Of a DNA stretch of 64,000 bases, positions 24,934-33,203 are shown one piece after another (the first letter of the stretch is position 1; the number at the start of each line of letters is the position of its first letter). The notes beneath the pieces were generated by a model. It was given only the letters and a program-made list of their open reading frames with translations, searched no databases and had not been told where the DNA came from. Made by a program: the position numbers and the translations under genes. Where the stretch lies: NCBI RefSeq assembly GCF_037482405.1, contig NZ_JBBHZZ010000001.1:62001-126000 (forward strand), written 5' to 3'. Source of the DNA: Pseudokineococcus marinus. Its GTDB lineage: Bacteria > Actinomycetota > Actinomycetes > Actinomycetales > Quadrisphaeraceae.

Positions 24934-26456
24934 CGCCCCTCCCCCAGCACGAGGACCTCGCCCAGCGCCCGCGCCAGCCGTCGGCGCCGCGCCGCCCGGC
25001 CCGGGAGCGCGGCCGCGCGAGGGGCGAGGGCGTCCCCCGCGCTCAGGAGGGCGGCCGCCCCGGTGGCCGCCAGCACGGGCAGCTCCCAGGACACCAGCGT
25101 GGAGAGCGCCTCGAACGCCGCGGCACCCGCCAGGGGAGCGGCGCGGCGGACCGTGGAGGCGTCGAGGCGGAAGCCCCCGCGGCCGTCGGGCGAGGGGCGG
25201 ACCGGTCCGCCGAGCACCCGGGAGAGCTGGTCGACGTGCTCCTCCAGCGCCCGCCGGGCCGCGTCGCCGTCGCCGGCGGCGAGAGCGGCGTCCAGCCCCC
25301 GGGCCGTCCGCCAGAACGGGGAGCCCGTCTCGGCCCGAGCAGCCACGACCTGCCCGAGCGCGGCCTCGAGGTCGCCCCGGAGGGCGGCGAGCAGGCCGGA
25401 CCGGGCGGTGTCGCCGCCGTCGAGGACGACGTCGAAGTGGGGGCCGCCGCGCCCCGCGCGCCCGTCGTCCTCGCCCGTCCCCGGGGCGCCGCCGCGCGCG
25501 CCGAGAGCCAGACGCTGCGCCGCGCGCCGAGCGGCCGCCAGCTCGTCGTCCGCCGCGAGGGCCGTGCTCCAGGTGACGGGGACGGGGCCGACGGAGTCGG
25601 CGACCACGGCGGTGTAGAGCGTGTCGACGAGCTCGACGACCAGCGCCAGCTCGCGCTCGCCCCCCACGACCTCCACCACGGGCCGACCCCGCTCGTCCCC
25701 CGGCCACGGCGCCCCGCTCCGCAGGCGGCTGCGCTGGCGGAGCGTCGAGCCGACGTCGGGGCCCAGCGCCCGGAGGGCGGCCGCGAGCCGGGCGCCGGCC
25801 TCCCCCGCGCCGAGCGCCCCGCCGTCCGCGGCGGCCAGCTCGCCCAGCCGCGCCACCACGCCCGCGGCGCCCCCGCCCGCGCGCGGTGCGGCCGGCCACC
25901 GCGTCGCCGTCCCGAGCCGGGAGCGCACGAGCCGCAGCTCCTCGGAGTGCTCGTCGTCGAGGCGCGCGTGCAGGCGGTCGAGGTCGGCCGCCGTCGCGGC
26001 GAGGTCCGCCGCGTCGCAGGCGGAGAGCCAGGGGACCGACGAGCTGGCGAAGGGCTCGTCGGCGTCCCCGGCCCGCAGGACGAGCCGGCGCAGCACGTCG
26101 TCCAGCGTGACCGCCCCCGGCTGGACGACGTGGGGCACCACCAGCGGGGGCGGGCGCCGGCCCGCCGGCACGGTCGGGGAGGCCTCGTGCAGGACCCGGT
26201 GGAGGGACAGGAACGCGCGCGAGTCGAGCGCCACCGTGGAGGGCACGACGAGCGTGCGCCCCAGGGACAGCGCGGCCAGCGCCTCGTGCAGCACCTGGAC
26301 CCGGGCCAGCCCGGCGGCGTCCTCCCCGCCCACCGACCGCCCGGCCGCCGCGGCGCCCGAGCGCACCGGGTCCCAGCTCTCGAGCAGGTGCCCCCTCACC
26401 GGTGCCGCCACGCGCCCTCCCCCTCCGCCCTCGTCCGCTCCACGTCCGGCGCCCAC
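24930..26456 (-). CDS. Hypothetical protein, 508 residues
   Basis: I do not recognise this protein. It is Ala/Leu/Arg-rich with helical stretches, no signal peptide and no clear membrane segment until a hydrophobic patch near the C-terminus (WELPVLAATGAAALLSAG). Segment VVEVVGGERELALVVELVDTLYTAVVADSV looks like a conserved core strand-helix. The C-terminal 12 bases couple it to the Nudix gene, and it follows the zincin gene by 6 bases, so the three probably form one operon. Start choice is uncertain: an internal GTG (VRGHLLESWDP) would shorten it. Confidence 0.6.
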   Translation of the reverse strand: MGAGRGADEGGGGGRVAAPVRGHLLESWDPVRSGAAAAGRSVGGEDAAGLARVQVLHEALAALSLGRTLVVPSTVALDSRAFLSLHRVLHEASPTVPAGRRPPPLVVPHVVQPGAVTLDDVLRRLVLRAGDADEPFASSSVPWLSACDAADLAATAADLDRLHARLDDEHSEELRLVRSRLGTATRWPAAPRAGGGAAGVVARLGELAAADGGALGAGEAGARLAAALRALGPDVGSTLRQRSRLRSGAPWPGDERGRPVVEVVGGERELALVVELVDTLYTAVVADSVGPVPVTWSTALAADDELAAARRAAQRLALGARGGAPGTGEDDGRAGRGGPHFDVVLDGGDTARSGLLAALRGDLEAALGQVVAARAETGSPFWRTARGLDAALAAGDGDAARRALEEHVDQLSRVLGGPVRPSPDGRGGFRLDASTVRRAAPLAGAAAFEALSTLVSWELPVLAATGAAALLSAGDALAPRAAALPGRAARRRRLARALGEVLVLGEGR

Positions 26457-26462
26457 CCCCGG

Positions 26463-26864
26463 TCAGCCCCAGCCCAGCTCGTGGAGGCGCTCGTCGTCGA
26501 TGCCGAAGTGGTGGGCCACCTCGTGCACCACGGTGACGGCGACCTCCTCGACGAGGTCCTCGACGTCGTCGCAGAGCCGCAGCAGCGGCCCCTTGAAGAC
26601 GGTGATCCGGTCGGGCAGGGAACCGGCGTCCCACCAGCCGTCGCGCTCGGTGAGGGGCGTGCCCTCGTAGAGCCCGAGGAGCGTCGCCGCCGGGTCGCCG
26701 GTGTCGAGGTCCCCCGCGGCGCGGGCCTCGGCCAGCTGCTCCTCGTCCGGCTCGTCGGCCACGAGGACGACGACGTTGCTCATCGCCGCCGCCAGCTCCT
26801 CCGGGATGCGGTCGAGGCCGTCCCCGACGGCGGCCTCGAACTCCTCGTCGCCCATCTCCAGCAC
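26463..26864 (-). CDS. Zincin-like metallopeptidase family protein
   Basis: 133 residues. The HExxH zinc motif is His114-Glu115-Val-Ala-His118 in TVVHEVAHHFGIDD, with Asp further on as the likely third ligand. FKGPLLRLCDDVEDLVEEV before it is typical of the small actinobacterial minimal-zincin family (DUF1025 type). It is cytoplasmic, and its substrate is unknown. Met1 or Met4 could start translation. Confidence 0.87.
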   Translation of the reverse strand: MLEMGDEEFEAAVGDGLDRIPEELAAAMSNVVVLVADEPDEEQLAEARAAGDLDTGDPAATLLGLYEGTPLTERDGWWDAGSLPDRITVFKGPLLRLCDDVEDLVEEVAVTVVHEVAHHFGIDDERLHELGWG

Positions 26865-26913
26865 GGCTCGAGCCTGCCACCGGGCGCACCGCCGGACCCG
26901 TCGCCGGGCCGCT

Positions 26914-26943
26914 TTGGAGAAGGGGCGCCCGGTCCCCTATGCT
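26914..26943 (+). promoter_or_regulatory. Probable sigma70-type promoter of the tRNA cluster
   Basis: A -35-like ttggag and a -10-like tatgct are separated by 18 bases, about 65 bases before tRNA-Glu. Both hexamers keep the most conserved positions. Confidence 0.5.
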
Positions 26944-27007
26944 CCTGCACGTCCGAACGCGGCACGCCGCCGGAGGACGCCCCGGGCTCGCCGGGCGTGG
27001 GGGCACG

Positions 27008-27080
27008 GCCCTCATCGTCTAGCGGCCCAGGACACCGCTCTTTCACAGCGGCAGCACGGGTTCGAATCCCGTTGGGGGCA
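27008..27080 (+). tRNA. tRNA-Glu (anticodon TTC)
   Basis: The 73-base sequence folds as a cloverleaf. The acceptor arms gccctca/tgggggc pair with G-U tolerance, the anticodon loop is cTTTCac with TTC, and the T arm is acggg TTCGAAT cccgt. CCA is not encoded. Confidence 0.93.
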
Positions 27081-27135
27081 CGCACCACCGCACCACCGCC
27101 CCGCACGGGGCGCAGCACCACGGCCTCACCCTTGA

Positions 27136-27212
27136 GGCCCCGTAGCGCAGTTGGTTAGCGCGCCGCCCTGTCACGGCGGAGGTCGCGGGTTCGAGTCCCG
27201 TCGGGGTCGCCA
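27136..27212 (+). tRNA. tRNA-Asp (anticodon GTC)
   Basis: Starts ggccccgtagcgcag and ends gtcgcca. The anticodon loop ctGTCac reads GTC. The acceptor stem pairs fully with one G-U, and CCA is encoded at the 3' end. Confidence 0.95.
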
Positions 27213-27264
27213 GCAGCACCCGGTCAGCCCATCCCGCCCGGTGGGCGCCGGAGCTGCCGCGCAG

Positions 27265-27340
27265 GGCCAGATAGCTCAGTTGGTAGAGCGTCCGACTGAA
27301 AATCGGAAGGTCGGCGGTTCGACCCCGCCTCTGGCCACCA
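27265..27340 (+). tRNA. tRNA-Phe (anticodon GAA)
   Basis: Starts ggccagatagctcagttgg. The anticodon loop ctGAAaa reads GAA, and the acceptor stem ggccaga/tctggcc pairs perfectly. CCA is encoded. It is the last of three tRNAs in tandem. Confidence 0.96.
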
Positions 27341-27347
27341 CGAGACC

Positions 27348-27392
27348 ACGCAGCAGAGGCGGCCACCCGGTGGGTGGCCGCCTCTGCTGCGT
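27348..27392 (+). terminator. Hairpin terminator of the tRNA cluster
   Basis: A perfect inverted repeat starts 7 bases after tRNA-Phe: arms cagcagaggcggccaccc and gggtggccgcctctgctg, with a three-base loop. No U-run follows, as is common in high-GC Actinobacteria. Confidence 0.85.
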
Positions 27393-27436
27393 CGTGCCCT
27401 CGTGCGTCCTGCGCGGGCGAGCTCCGGCCCGGACGC

Positions 27437-27476
27437 CCTCCGCCGGAGCGCCCGTGGAAGGGCGCCCCGGCGGAGG
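27437..27476 (-). terminator. Hairpin downstream of the NlpC/P60 gene
   Basis: Arms cctccgccgg-a-gcgccc and gggcgc-c-ccggcggagg pair with one mismatch around a six-base loop. It sits 33 bases after the stop of the NlpC/P60 gene on the minus strand. Confidence 0.7.
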
Positions 27477-27508
27477 CGGCTCGGCGAGCAGCCCCGGAGG
27501 GGACGGGC

Positions 27509-27988
27509 TCAGGGCCGGCCGTAGAAGACGGCGCTCGTCCAGATCTTGCGCTTGCTGACGACGCGGCCCGGCTTGGGGGCGTCCCAGACCTGGCCGTACC
27601 CGGCGTAGATGCCGACGTGGTACACGCTGCCGCTGGAGCTGTAGAAGAAGACCAGGTCGCCGACGCGGGGGCGGGACACGCGGGTCGAGGCCGCGGCCTG
27701 CTGGGCCGCGGTGCGCGGGATGGCGACGCCCGCCTGGCGGTAGGACCACTGCGTCAGCCCCGAGCAGTCGAAGCGCGTGGGGCCCGTGGCGCCGTAGACG
27801 TAGGGCATCCCGGCGCGGGTGGCCACGCTGCGCAGCGCCTGGTCGGAGACGGACAGGGAGACGGCGGCCTCGGCCCGCGGGGCCGCCGGGCCGGCGGAGA
27901 AGCCGGCGAGGAGCGCGAGCGAGGCGACGAGGACGAGGAGCGCGCGGGCGGGCGCGCGCAGGACGGAGCTGGGCAGGGCAGTGCTCAT
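27509..27988 (-). CDS. Secreted NlpC/P60 peptidoglycan endopeptidase
   Basis: 159 residues. The signal peptide is residues 1-41 (basic n-region, ALLVLVASLALLAGFSAG, then APRAEA-A). The NlpC/P60 catalytic domain follows, with nucleophile Cys75 in FDCSGLTQW and His124 in VYHVGIYAG. It would cleave the D-Glu to diaminopimelate bond in stem peptides of the cell wall. There is no SH3 or other cell-wall domain, so it is a minimal enzyme. A c-di-AMP riboswitch precedes it, a known arrangement for wall hydrolases in Actinobacteria. Confidence 0.93.
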   Translation of the reverse strand: MSTALPSSVLRAPARALLVLVASLALLAGFSAGPAAPRAEAAVSLSVSDQALRSVATRAGMPYVYGATGPTRFDCSGLTQWSYRQAGVAIPRTAAQQAAASTRVSRPRVGDLVFFYSSSGSVYHVGIYAGYGQVWDAPKPGRVVSKRKIWTSAVFYGRP

Positions 27989-28004
27989 GGGGGGTTTCCT
28001 CCGG

Positions 28005-28183
28005 GTACCGCCTGCGGGGGGTGACCTGTCGGGTTCGGGCTCCAGAGATGCCCGGCCGCTGCTGCGGCTTCACCCCGAGGACCCAGCTCCCGCTGGGCCC
28101 GGCGCGCCTGGTTCCTCCGCCCCTGCCGAGTCCTCCTGTGCTCAGGTCGCGCGCCGCGGCGGTGGCAGGGTTCGGCGTCCGCG
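28005..28183 (-). promoter_or_regulatory. Cyclic-di-AMP riboswitch (ydaO/yuaA type)
   Basis: On the minus strand the leader contains the conserved ydaO blocks in order: gccgaaccctgcc, ggcaggggcggaggaacc, ggggtgaagccgc, agcccgaacccgacaggtc and cgcaggcgg. The aptamer ends about 15-20 bases before the ATG of the NlpC/P60 gene, next to its ggagg site. In this class c-di-AMP binding usually turns expression off, linking wall cutting to osmotic state. Confidence 0.9.
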
Positions 28184-28426
28184 CGGCCGCCCCGCCATCG
28201 GCGGGGTCTTCTGACGAAGTGGTCGGCGCGAGTGTGCCAGACCTTTACCCGATCGAGACAGGAGATGTCTCAAGCATCTCGTCCCGTCGCCGAAGGGGCG
28301 CACGAGGACCGTGGGGCGCGTGGGACCAGCTCGGCGCCGTCCCGCCCGCGCGGCCGGGGCCGCGCGGGCCCAGAGGGGGGCGGGCAGGGAGGGCGGCCTC
28401 GGAGGGCGGCCCGTCACACTCCTGCC
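28184..28426. other. Divergent intergenic region
   Basis: About 240 bases separate the riboswitch leader from the plus-strand J-domain-like gene. It should hold promoters for both. On the minus strand gggtaaaggt about 65 bases before the riboswitch is a possible -10 region. I see no gene. Confidence 0.35.
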
Positions 28427-28741
28427 GTGAGCACTCCGGCACCCGGTCCCGCCGACGAGGACGAGGCCGCCTACCGCACCGCCCGGCGGCGGGCCGCGCG
28501 GCAGCACCACCCCGACGTGGGCGGGAGCACCGAGGAGTACCTCGCCGCGCTGGCGGAGGTGGACCGCCGCTTCGGCCGCGCGCCGGACGGGCGCCCCCTC
28601 GGCCCGGAGGTGGTCGTCGTGACGACGCTGCGGCGGCGCGCGCTGCGCGTGGCCCTGCGCGGGGCGCGCGACGCCTCGCGCGCCGTGCGCCGGCGGCTGC
28701 CCCCGGGCGTGCCCGGCTCGCGGCGCTACGGCAACCTCTGA
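28427..28741 (+). CDS. Small J-domain-like protein
   Basis: 104 residues, GTG start. YRTARRRAARQHHPDVGGSTEEYLAALAEV resembles the end of helix II, the HPD loop and helix III of a J-domain. The N-terminal helix is short and no Gly/Phe or zinc-finger region follows, so it is not a full DnaJ. It might stimulate an Hsp70. The next gene starts 2 bases after its stop. Confidence 0.7.
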   Translation: MSTPAPGPADEDEAAYRTARRRAARQHHPDVGGSTEEYLAALAEVDRRFGRAPDGRPLGPEVVVVTTLRRRALRVALRGARDASRAVRRRLPPGVPGSRRYGNL

Positions 28742-28743
28742 CG

Positions 28744-29424
28744 GTGCCCGCCGCCGCGCTCCCCGACCTCGTCCTCCTCGACGTCAACGAGACCCTGTCG
28801 GACACCGCTCCCGTGGCCGCCGCCCTCGAGGAGGTCGGCGCGCCCGGGCACCTCGCGGCCACGTGGTTCGCCGGGGTCCTGCGCGACGGCTTCGCGCGCA
28901 CGGCCGCGGGCGCCGCGGCCCCCTTCGCCGACGTCGCCCGCGGCGGGCTGAGGGCCGTCCTCGAGGGCGAGGTCGACGACGTCGACGCCGCCGCCGACCG
29001 CGTCATGGACGCCTTCCTCCACCTGCCGGCCCACCCCGACGTGGCGCCGGGCCTGGCCGCCCTGCACGCCCTGGGCCCGAGGGTCGCCACGCTCTCCAAC
29101 GGCGCGGCCGCGGTCGCCGGGGCGCTGCTCGAGCGGGCCGGGGCGCGCGACCACGTCGACCTCCTCCTGTCGGTGGAGGACGCGCCGGGCGGCGCGTGGA
29201 AGCCCGCGCCCGCGGCCTACGCGCACGGGCTGGCGGCCGCGGGGGCGGCGCCGGACCGCGCGCTCCTCGTCGCCGTGCACCCGTGGGACGTCGACGGCGC
29301 CGCCCGCGCCGGTCTGCGCACCGCGTGGGTCGACCGCGCGGGCCGGACCTACCCGGACCACCTGCTGGCGCCGGACCTCACCGTCCCGTCGCTGACGGCG
29401 CTGGCGGAGCGGCTGGGCGCCTGA
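28744..29424 (+). CDS. HAD-superfamily hydrolase, haloacid dehalogenase type II-like
   Basis: 226 residues with GTG start. Motif I is LLDVNETLSD with the nucleophilic Asp, motif II TLSNGAA, motif III the Lys in GAWKPAPAAY, and motif IV AVHPWDVDGAARAG. The cap helices lie between residues ~20 and ~90. Type II haloacid dehalogenases have DxYGT in motif I; here it is DVNET, so substrate preference is open. Its 3' end overlaps the convergent cobK gene by 47 bases. Confidence 0.88.
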   Translation: MPAAALPDLVLLDVNETLSDTAPVAAALEEVGAPGHLAATWFAGVLRDGFARTAAGAAAPFADVARGGLRAVLEGEVDDVDAAADRVMDAFLHLPAHPDVAPGLAALHALGPRVATLSNGAAAVAGALLERAGARDHVDLLLSVEDAPGGAWKPAPAAYAHGLAAAGAAPDRALLVAVHPWDVDGAARAGLRTAWVDRAGRTYPDHLLAPDLTVPSLTALAERLGA

Positions 29425-30241
29425 GCGACGCTCCCCCGCCGGCGGCACCGCCGACCGCGCCCCCGGCCGCGCCGCCGTCGAGGACCTGCCGCACCCAGGC
29501 GGAGGCCGACGCGGCGTCGGCCGCCCGCGCGGCCCGCTCGGCCCCCGGGGGCGCCGGGGGGCGCTGCACGACGACGACGGGCAGGTCGAGCTCGCGCGCC
29601 GCGACGAGGACCGCCGCCCCGCCGGGGCCCCCGCTGTCGGTCGTCACGACGACGCCGACGCCGCGGTCGACCATGAGCGCGACCTCGCCGTCGACGTCGC
29701 CGGCGCGCCGGCGGAGGACGACCTCGCACCCGGCCGGCAGCGGCGGCCGCGGCAGGCGCGGGACCCGCAGGACCAGGCGGGGGCGCTCCAGCCGCCCGAG
29801 GGCCCCGAGGTCGCGGGCCCCGCCCGCCACGAGGGCGCGCTCCCACGGGCCGTCGCGCAGGACCTCCGCCGCCGCGTCGAGGTCGGGCACGGGCCGCCAG
29901 TCGTCGCCGGGCTGGGGCAGCCAGGCCGGGCGGTCGAGCAGGAGCAGGGGGACGTCGACGGCGGCGCACGCCGAGACCGCGGTGCTCGTGATGCGGGCCG
30001 AGAAGGGCGACGTCGCGTCGACGACGGCCCGCACGTCGTGCTCGCGCAACCAGGCGGCGAGGCCCTCGGGGCCGCCGAAGCCGCCGCGGTGGACCTCACC
30101 GGGCGGCGGGACGGGCACGTGGCGGTCGACGGGCAGCGAGCTGGTGACCCGGACCCCGGGCGCGTCGACGAGGTCCACGGCGAGCGCCTGGGCCACCGTC
30201 GTCCCGCCGAGCAGGAGGACGTGGTGGGCTGCGGGCTGCAC
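29378..30241 (-). CDS. cobK: Precorrin-6A reductase CobK
   Basis: About 287 residues, with GTG (VQPAAHHVLLLGGTTVAQA) as the most sensible start; a GTG six codons upstream and an ATG 23 codons upstream are alternatives. The NADPH-binding loop is LLLGGTTVAQAL. The motif RAVVDATSPFSARITSTAV is the CobK/CbiJ hallmark and MVDRGVGVVVTTDSGGPGG is near the C-terminus. It reduces precorrin-6A in aerobic cobalamin synthesis. No other cob gene is nearby. Confidence 0.86.
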   Translation of the reverse strand: MQPAAHHVLLLGGTTVAQALAVDLVDAPGVRVTSSLPVDRHVPVPPPGEVHRGGFGGPEGLAAWLREHDVRAVVDATSPFSARITSTAVSACAAVDVPLLLLDRPAWLPQPGDDWRPVPDLDAAAEVLRDGPWERALVAGGARDLGALGRLERPRLVLRVPRLPRPPLPAGCEVVLRRRAGDVDGEVALMVDRGVGVVVTTDSGGPGGAAVLVAARELDLPVVVVQRPPAPPGAERAARAADAASASAWVRQVLDGGAAGGAVGGAAGGGASLRRPAAPPAPSATGR

Positions 30242-30334
30242 GCCCCCATGCTCGGGCACCGCGCGCGGGCGCGGCGCGGTCGTCGCGCAACGATGCGGTG
30301 ACGACCGCACGGCCGCCGCTCCGCCCGCCGGTGG

Positions 30335-30571
30335 CTACCGGGGGTCGCGGGGGCCTGCGCCGGCGGACCCGCCCCGCGAGCCGCCGTGACCGCTCGTGCC
30401 CAGCGCCTTCCCCAGGGCGTCCTTGGCCTTCGTCACCGTGGAGGAGTGCTTGCCGCCGGTGCGCCGGTTGACGGCGTCGCCCGCCCGGTCCAGGCCCGAG
30501 GACACCTTGTCGGGGTTCTGCGACGCGTAGCTGCGCGCCTTCCCGACGAGCCGACCGATGTTCAGCGCCAC
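30335..30571 (-). CDS. MT0933/Rv0909-like antitoxin family protein
   Basis: 78 residues (MALNIGRLVGKARSYA). The core DKVSSGLDRAGDAVNRRTGGK followed by HSSTVTKAKDALGKAL matches the family named after Mycobacterium MT0933, an antitoxin in a type II pair. The Gly-rich tail is not conserved. No toxin partner is next to it; its neighbours are cobK and phosphofructokinase. Many actinobacterial members are orphans and may have another role. Confidence 0.75.
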   Translation of the reverse strand: MALNIGRLVGKARSYASQNPDKVSSGLDRAGDAVNRRTGGKHSSTVTKAKDALGKALGTSGHGGSRGGSAGAGPRDPR

Positions 30572-30710
30572 GAGATCGCTCCTGTCCGCGCCCGCGGGCG
30601 CTCCGTCCGTCGTGCGGGGCCGCGACCGACCCGCTGGGACCAGCGTCGCCGTCCCACCCCGCCCCCGCCACCCGCGCCGCGGGCGACCGGACGGGGCGGC
30701 GGCAGAGCAG

Positions 30711-32087
30711 CTACTGCCCGCCGAAGGCCGGCACCTCGATGGCCTCGGCGCCCTCGCCCAGCGACGCCGGCTGCCCGGTGGCCTCGAGGACGGACCACCA
30801 CAGGTCGCCGTTCGGGTCCACGCGGTTGCGCGTGCTGACGGCGAGCTGGATGGGGATGTGGACGAAGCGCCGCCGCCACCGCCCGACGACCATGTTCGTG
30901 CGCCCGGCCATGGCCGCGTGCACGGCCGCGTGCGCGAGACGCGTGCAGTAGACGCTGTCGTAGGGGTTGGCGGGGACGCTGCGGATGACGTAGCTCGGGT
31001 CGATGTACCGGAGGTTGAGCTCCATGCCGTGGGCGGCGAAGTCCGCCGTGATGCGCTGGCGCAGCAGCCGGCCGACGTCCTGGAGCCGCTTGTTGCCGCT
31101 GGCGTCGACGAGCCCGCCCTCGGCCTCGGCCTCGGTGAAGAGCTCCTGCCCGGCGCCCTCCGCCGCCACGACGAGGGCGTGGCCCTGCGAGCGCACCTTC
31201 GCGCGCAGCACCTCGAGGAAGCCCCCCGGCCCGTCGAAGGCGAAGGGCACCTCGGGGATGAGGACGAAGTCGGCGTCGTTCTGGGCGAGGGCCGCGTAGC
31301 AGGCGATGAAGCCCGAGTGCCGGCCCATGAGCTTGACGACGCTCACGCCGCCGGGCGCCGAGCGCGCCTCGACCTTGGCGCTGCGGATGGAGCGCGTCGC
31401 CTCGGAGAACGCCGTCTGGAAGCCGAAGCTCTGGTCGAGGAAGGGGATGTCGTTGTCGATGGTCTTCGGCACGCCCACGACGCCGATGGGGCGGTCGCGG
31501 CGGCCGATCTCCTCCGCGATGCGCTGGGCGCCGCGCATCGAGCCGTCGCCGCCGATCACGAAGAGGATGCTGATGCCCATCCGCTCGAGGCAGTCGACGA
31601 CCTGGCCGATGTCCTGCTCGCCGCGCGAGCTGCCGAGGATGGTGCCGCCGAGCGCGGCGATGCCGTCGACCGACTCCACCGTCAGGTCCACGACGTCGTG
31701 GCCGTACTCGGGGATGAACCCCTGGTAGCCGTTGCGGAAGCCGTGGATGCGCCGCACCCCGTAGTGGGTCGTGAGCTCCGAGACGAGCGCGCGGATGACG
31801 TTGTTGATGCCCGGGCACAGGCCGCCGCAGGTGACGATGCCGACCCGCGTCTTGGACGGGTCGAAGAAGATCTTCCGGCGGGGGCCCGCGGCCTCGAGGC
31901 TCGGGAGCTCGCCCTCGCCGCGGCGCTCGGAGGACGAGCGCGTGTCGTCGAAGAGGATGCGGTCGCCCTCCTCCACCGCGTGGTGGCTCGTGCGACGCCG
32001 CTCCAGGAGGGGCGCGAGGGGGGACGGGACCGTCCGGGGCCCGAGGGTCCGGACCTCGAAGTCGATGTCCGCGTCGCTGCTCGCCAT
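30711..32087 (-). CDS. ATP-dependent 6-phosphofructokinase
   Basis: 458 residues. The nucleotide site GGDGS at 179-183 has Gly rather than Asp at the middle position, which marks ATP rather than pyrophosphate use. PKTIDNDIPF near 204 binds fructose 6-phosphate and the catalytic base. FDPSKTRVGIVTCGGLCPG and the ~75-residue N-terminal extension place it in the long, plant-like TP0108 group (group X). It catalyses the committed step of glycolysis. Confidence 0.92.
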   Translation of the reverse strand: MASSDADIDFEVRTLGPRTVPSPLAPLLERRRTSHHAVEEGDRILFDDTRSSSERRGEGELPSLEAAGPRRKIFFDPSKTRVGIVTCGGLCPGINNVIRALVSELTTHYGVRRIHGFRNGYQGFIPEYGHDVVDLTVESVDGIAALGGTILGSSRGEQDIGQVVDCLERMGISILFVIGGDGSMRGAQRIAEEIGRRDRPIGVVGVPKTIDNDIPFLDQSFGFQTAFSEATRSIRSAKVEARSAPGGVSVVKLMGRHSGFIACYAALAQNDADFVLIPEVPFAFDGPGGFLEVLRAKVRSQGHALVVAAEGAGQELFTEAEAEGGLVDASGNKRLQDVGRLLRQRITADFAAHGMELNLRYIDPSYVIRSVPANPYDSVYCTRLAHAAVHAAMAGRTNMVVGRWRRRFVHIPIQLAVSTRNRVDPNGDLWWSVLEATGQPASLGEGAEAIEVPAFGGQ

Positions 32088-32239
32088 GCCGGGTCACCTC
32101 TCGCCGTCCGTGCTCGTGCCGGTCGGCGCCATCCTGGCGCATCCCGGAGGTGACCCCCGTCACACCCCTGCGGTCGCACCCCGCCGGTCCACCTCGCCCG
32201 GCCCCGGGCCGTGCGACCTCGCGCCGGCCCGGCGCCGCG

Positions 32240-32842
32240 TCAGCGCGGCGCGAGCCCCGCGGCGCGCAGCACCTCGGCGCGCTCGTCGGCGTCGAGGCGG
32301 TCGACGTAGAGCAGCCCGTCGAGGTGGTCCACCTCGTGCTGCAGGCACACCGCCGCGAGGCCGGAGGCGGACACGCGCACCGGCTCGCCGCGGACGTCGA
32401 CGCCGGTGACGACGGCGGAGGTCACGCGCTCGACGGCGGCGACCTCGCCGGGCACGGACAGGCAGCCCTCGTCGTCCGTCGCGCGCCGCGCGAAGACGCC
32501 GGGCAGGCGCAGGACGGGGTTCACCACCGTCGCGACGACGCGCTCGCCGGCCGCGTCGGGGCAGTCCATGACGAAGACCCGGGCGTCGACGCCGATCTGG
32601 TTGGCGGCGAGCCCGACGCCGTCGGCCGCGTGCATGCTCACGACCATGTCGGCCTCGAGCTGCGCCAGGTCCGCGTCGAAGGCGGTGACGGGGGCGCAGG
32701 GGCGGTGGAGCACGGGGTCGCCGTCGAGGACGATCGGCCGGACCCGCCCGACGGGGCCGCCGTCACCGGCGCCCTGAGCAGGACCCGGTCCTGCCGGCGA
32801 CGGGTCGGGCTGGGCGGGGGGCGGGGTGGTCCCGGACGGCAC
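32240..32842 (-). CDS. def: Peptide deformylase
   Basis: 200 residues. All three motifs are complete: GVGLAANQIG, EGCLSVPG with metal ligand Cys127, and QHEVDHLDG with His169, catalytic Glu170 and His173. It removes the formyl group from nascent N-termini at the ribosome. The ~30-residue Pro/Gly N-terminal extension is unusual but not conserved. Confidence 0.95.
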   Translation of the reverse strand: MPSGTTPPPAQPDPSPAGPGPAQGAGDGGPVGRVRPIVLDGDPVLHRPCAPVTAFDADLAQLEADMVVSMHAADGVGLAANQIGVDARVFVMDCPDAAGERVVATVVNPVLRLPGVFARRATDDEGCLSVPGEVAAVERVTSAVVTGVDVRGEPVRVSASGLAAVCLQHEVDHLDGLLYVDRLDADERAEVLRAAGLAPR

Positions 32843-32990
32843 GGTCTCCTCCTGGCACGACGGCGCCGGGGGTCCCGGCGCGGGCGCCCCATGCTAGGTC
32901 CGGGCCGCCGGAGCCGGGCCGCCCCTCCTCACCGCCGAGCGGCGGGGGCGGCCGCCCCGGGGTCCCCGGGGAGCACCCGGGGCCGCCGCC

Positions 32991-33203
32991 TCAGTCCTCG
33001 GTGGCGCGCGGCTGCGGGACGGCGCCGCCGAGCAGCGCGCGCACCTCGGCCTCGCGGTAGCGGCGGTGCCCGCCGAGGGTCCGGATCGAGGAGAGCTTGC
33101 CCGCCTTCGCCCAGCGCGTGACCGTCTTGGGGTCCACGCGGAAGAGGGCGGCGACCTCTGCGGGGGTGAGCAGGCTCTCGACCTCGTCGGTGCGAGCGGT
33201 CAT
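32991..33203 (-). CDS. bldC: Developmental regulator BldC
   Basis: 70 residues from ATG (MTARTDEVESLLTPAEV). It is almost entirely a MerR-type winged helix: LLTPAEVAALFRVDPKTVTRWAKAGKLSS, then the wing IRTLGGHRRYRE. BldC lacks the dimer coiled coil of MerR proteins and binds DNA as head-to-tail tandem monomers to delay sporulation genes. It diverges from the DUF3073 gene, as in Streptomyces. Confidence 0.93.
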   Translation of the reverse strand: MTARTDEVESLLTPAEVAALFRVDPKTVTRWAKAGKLSSIRTLGGHRRYREAEVRALLGGAVPQPRATED

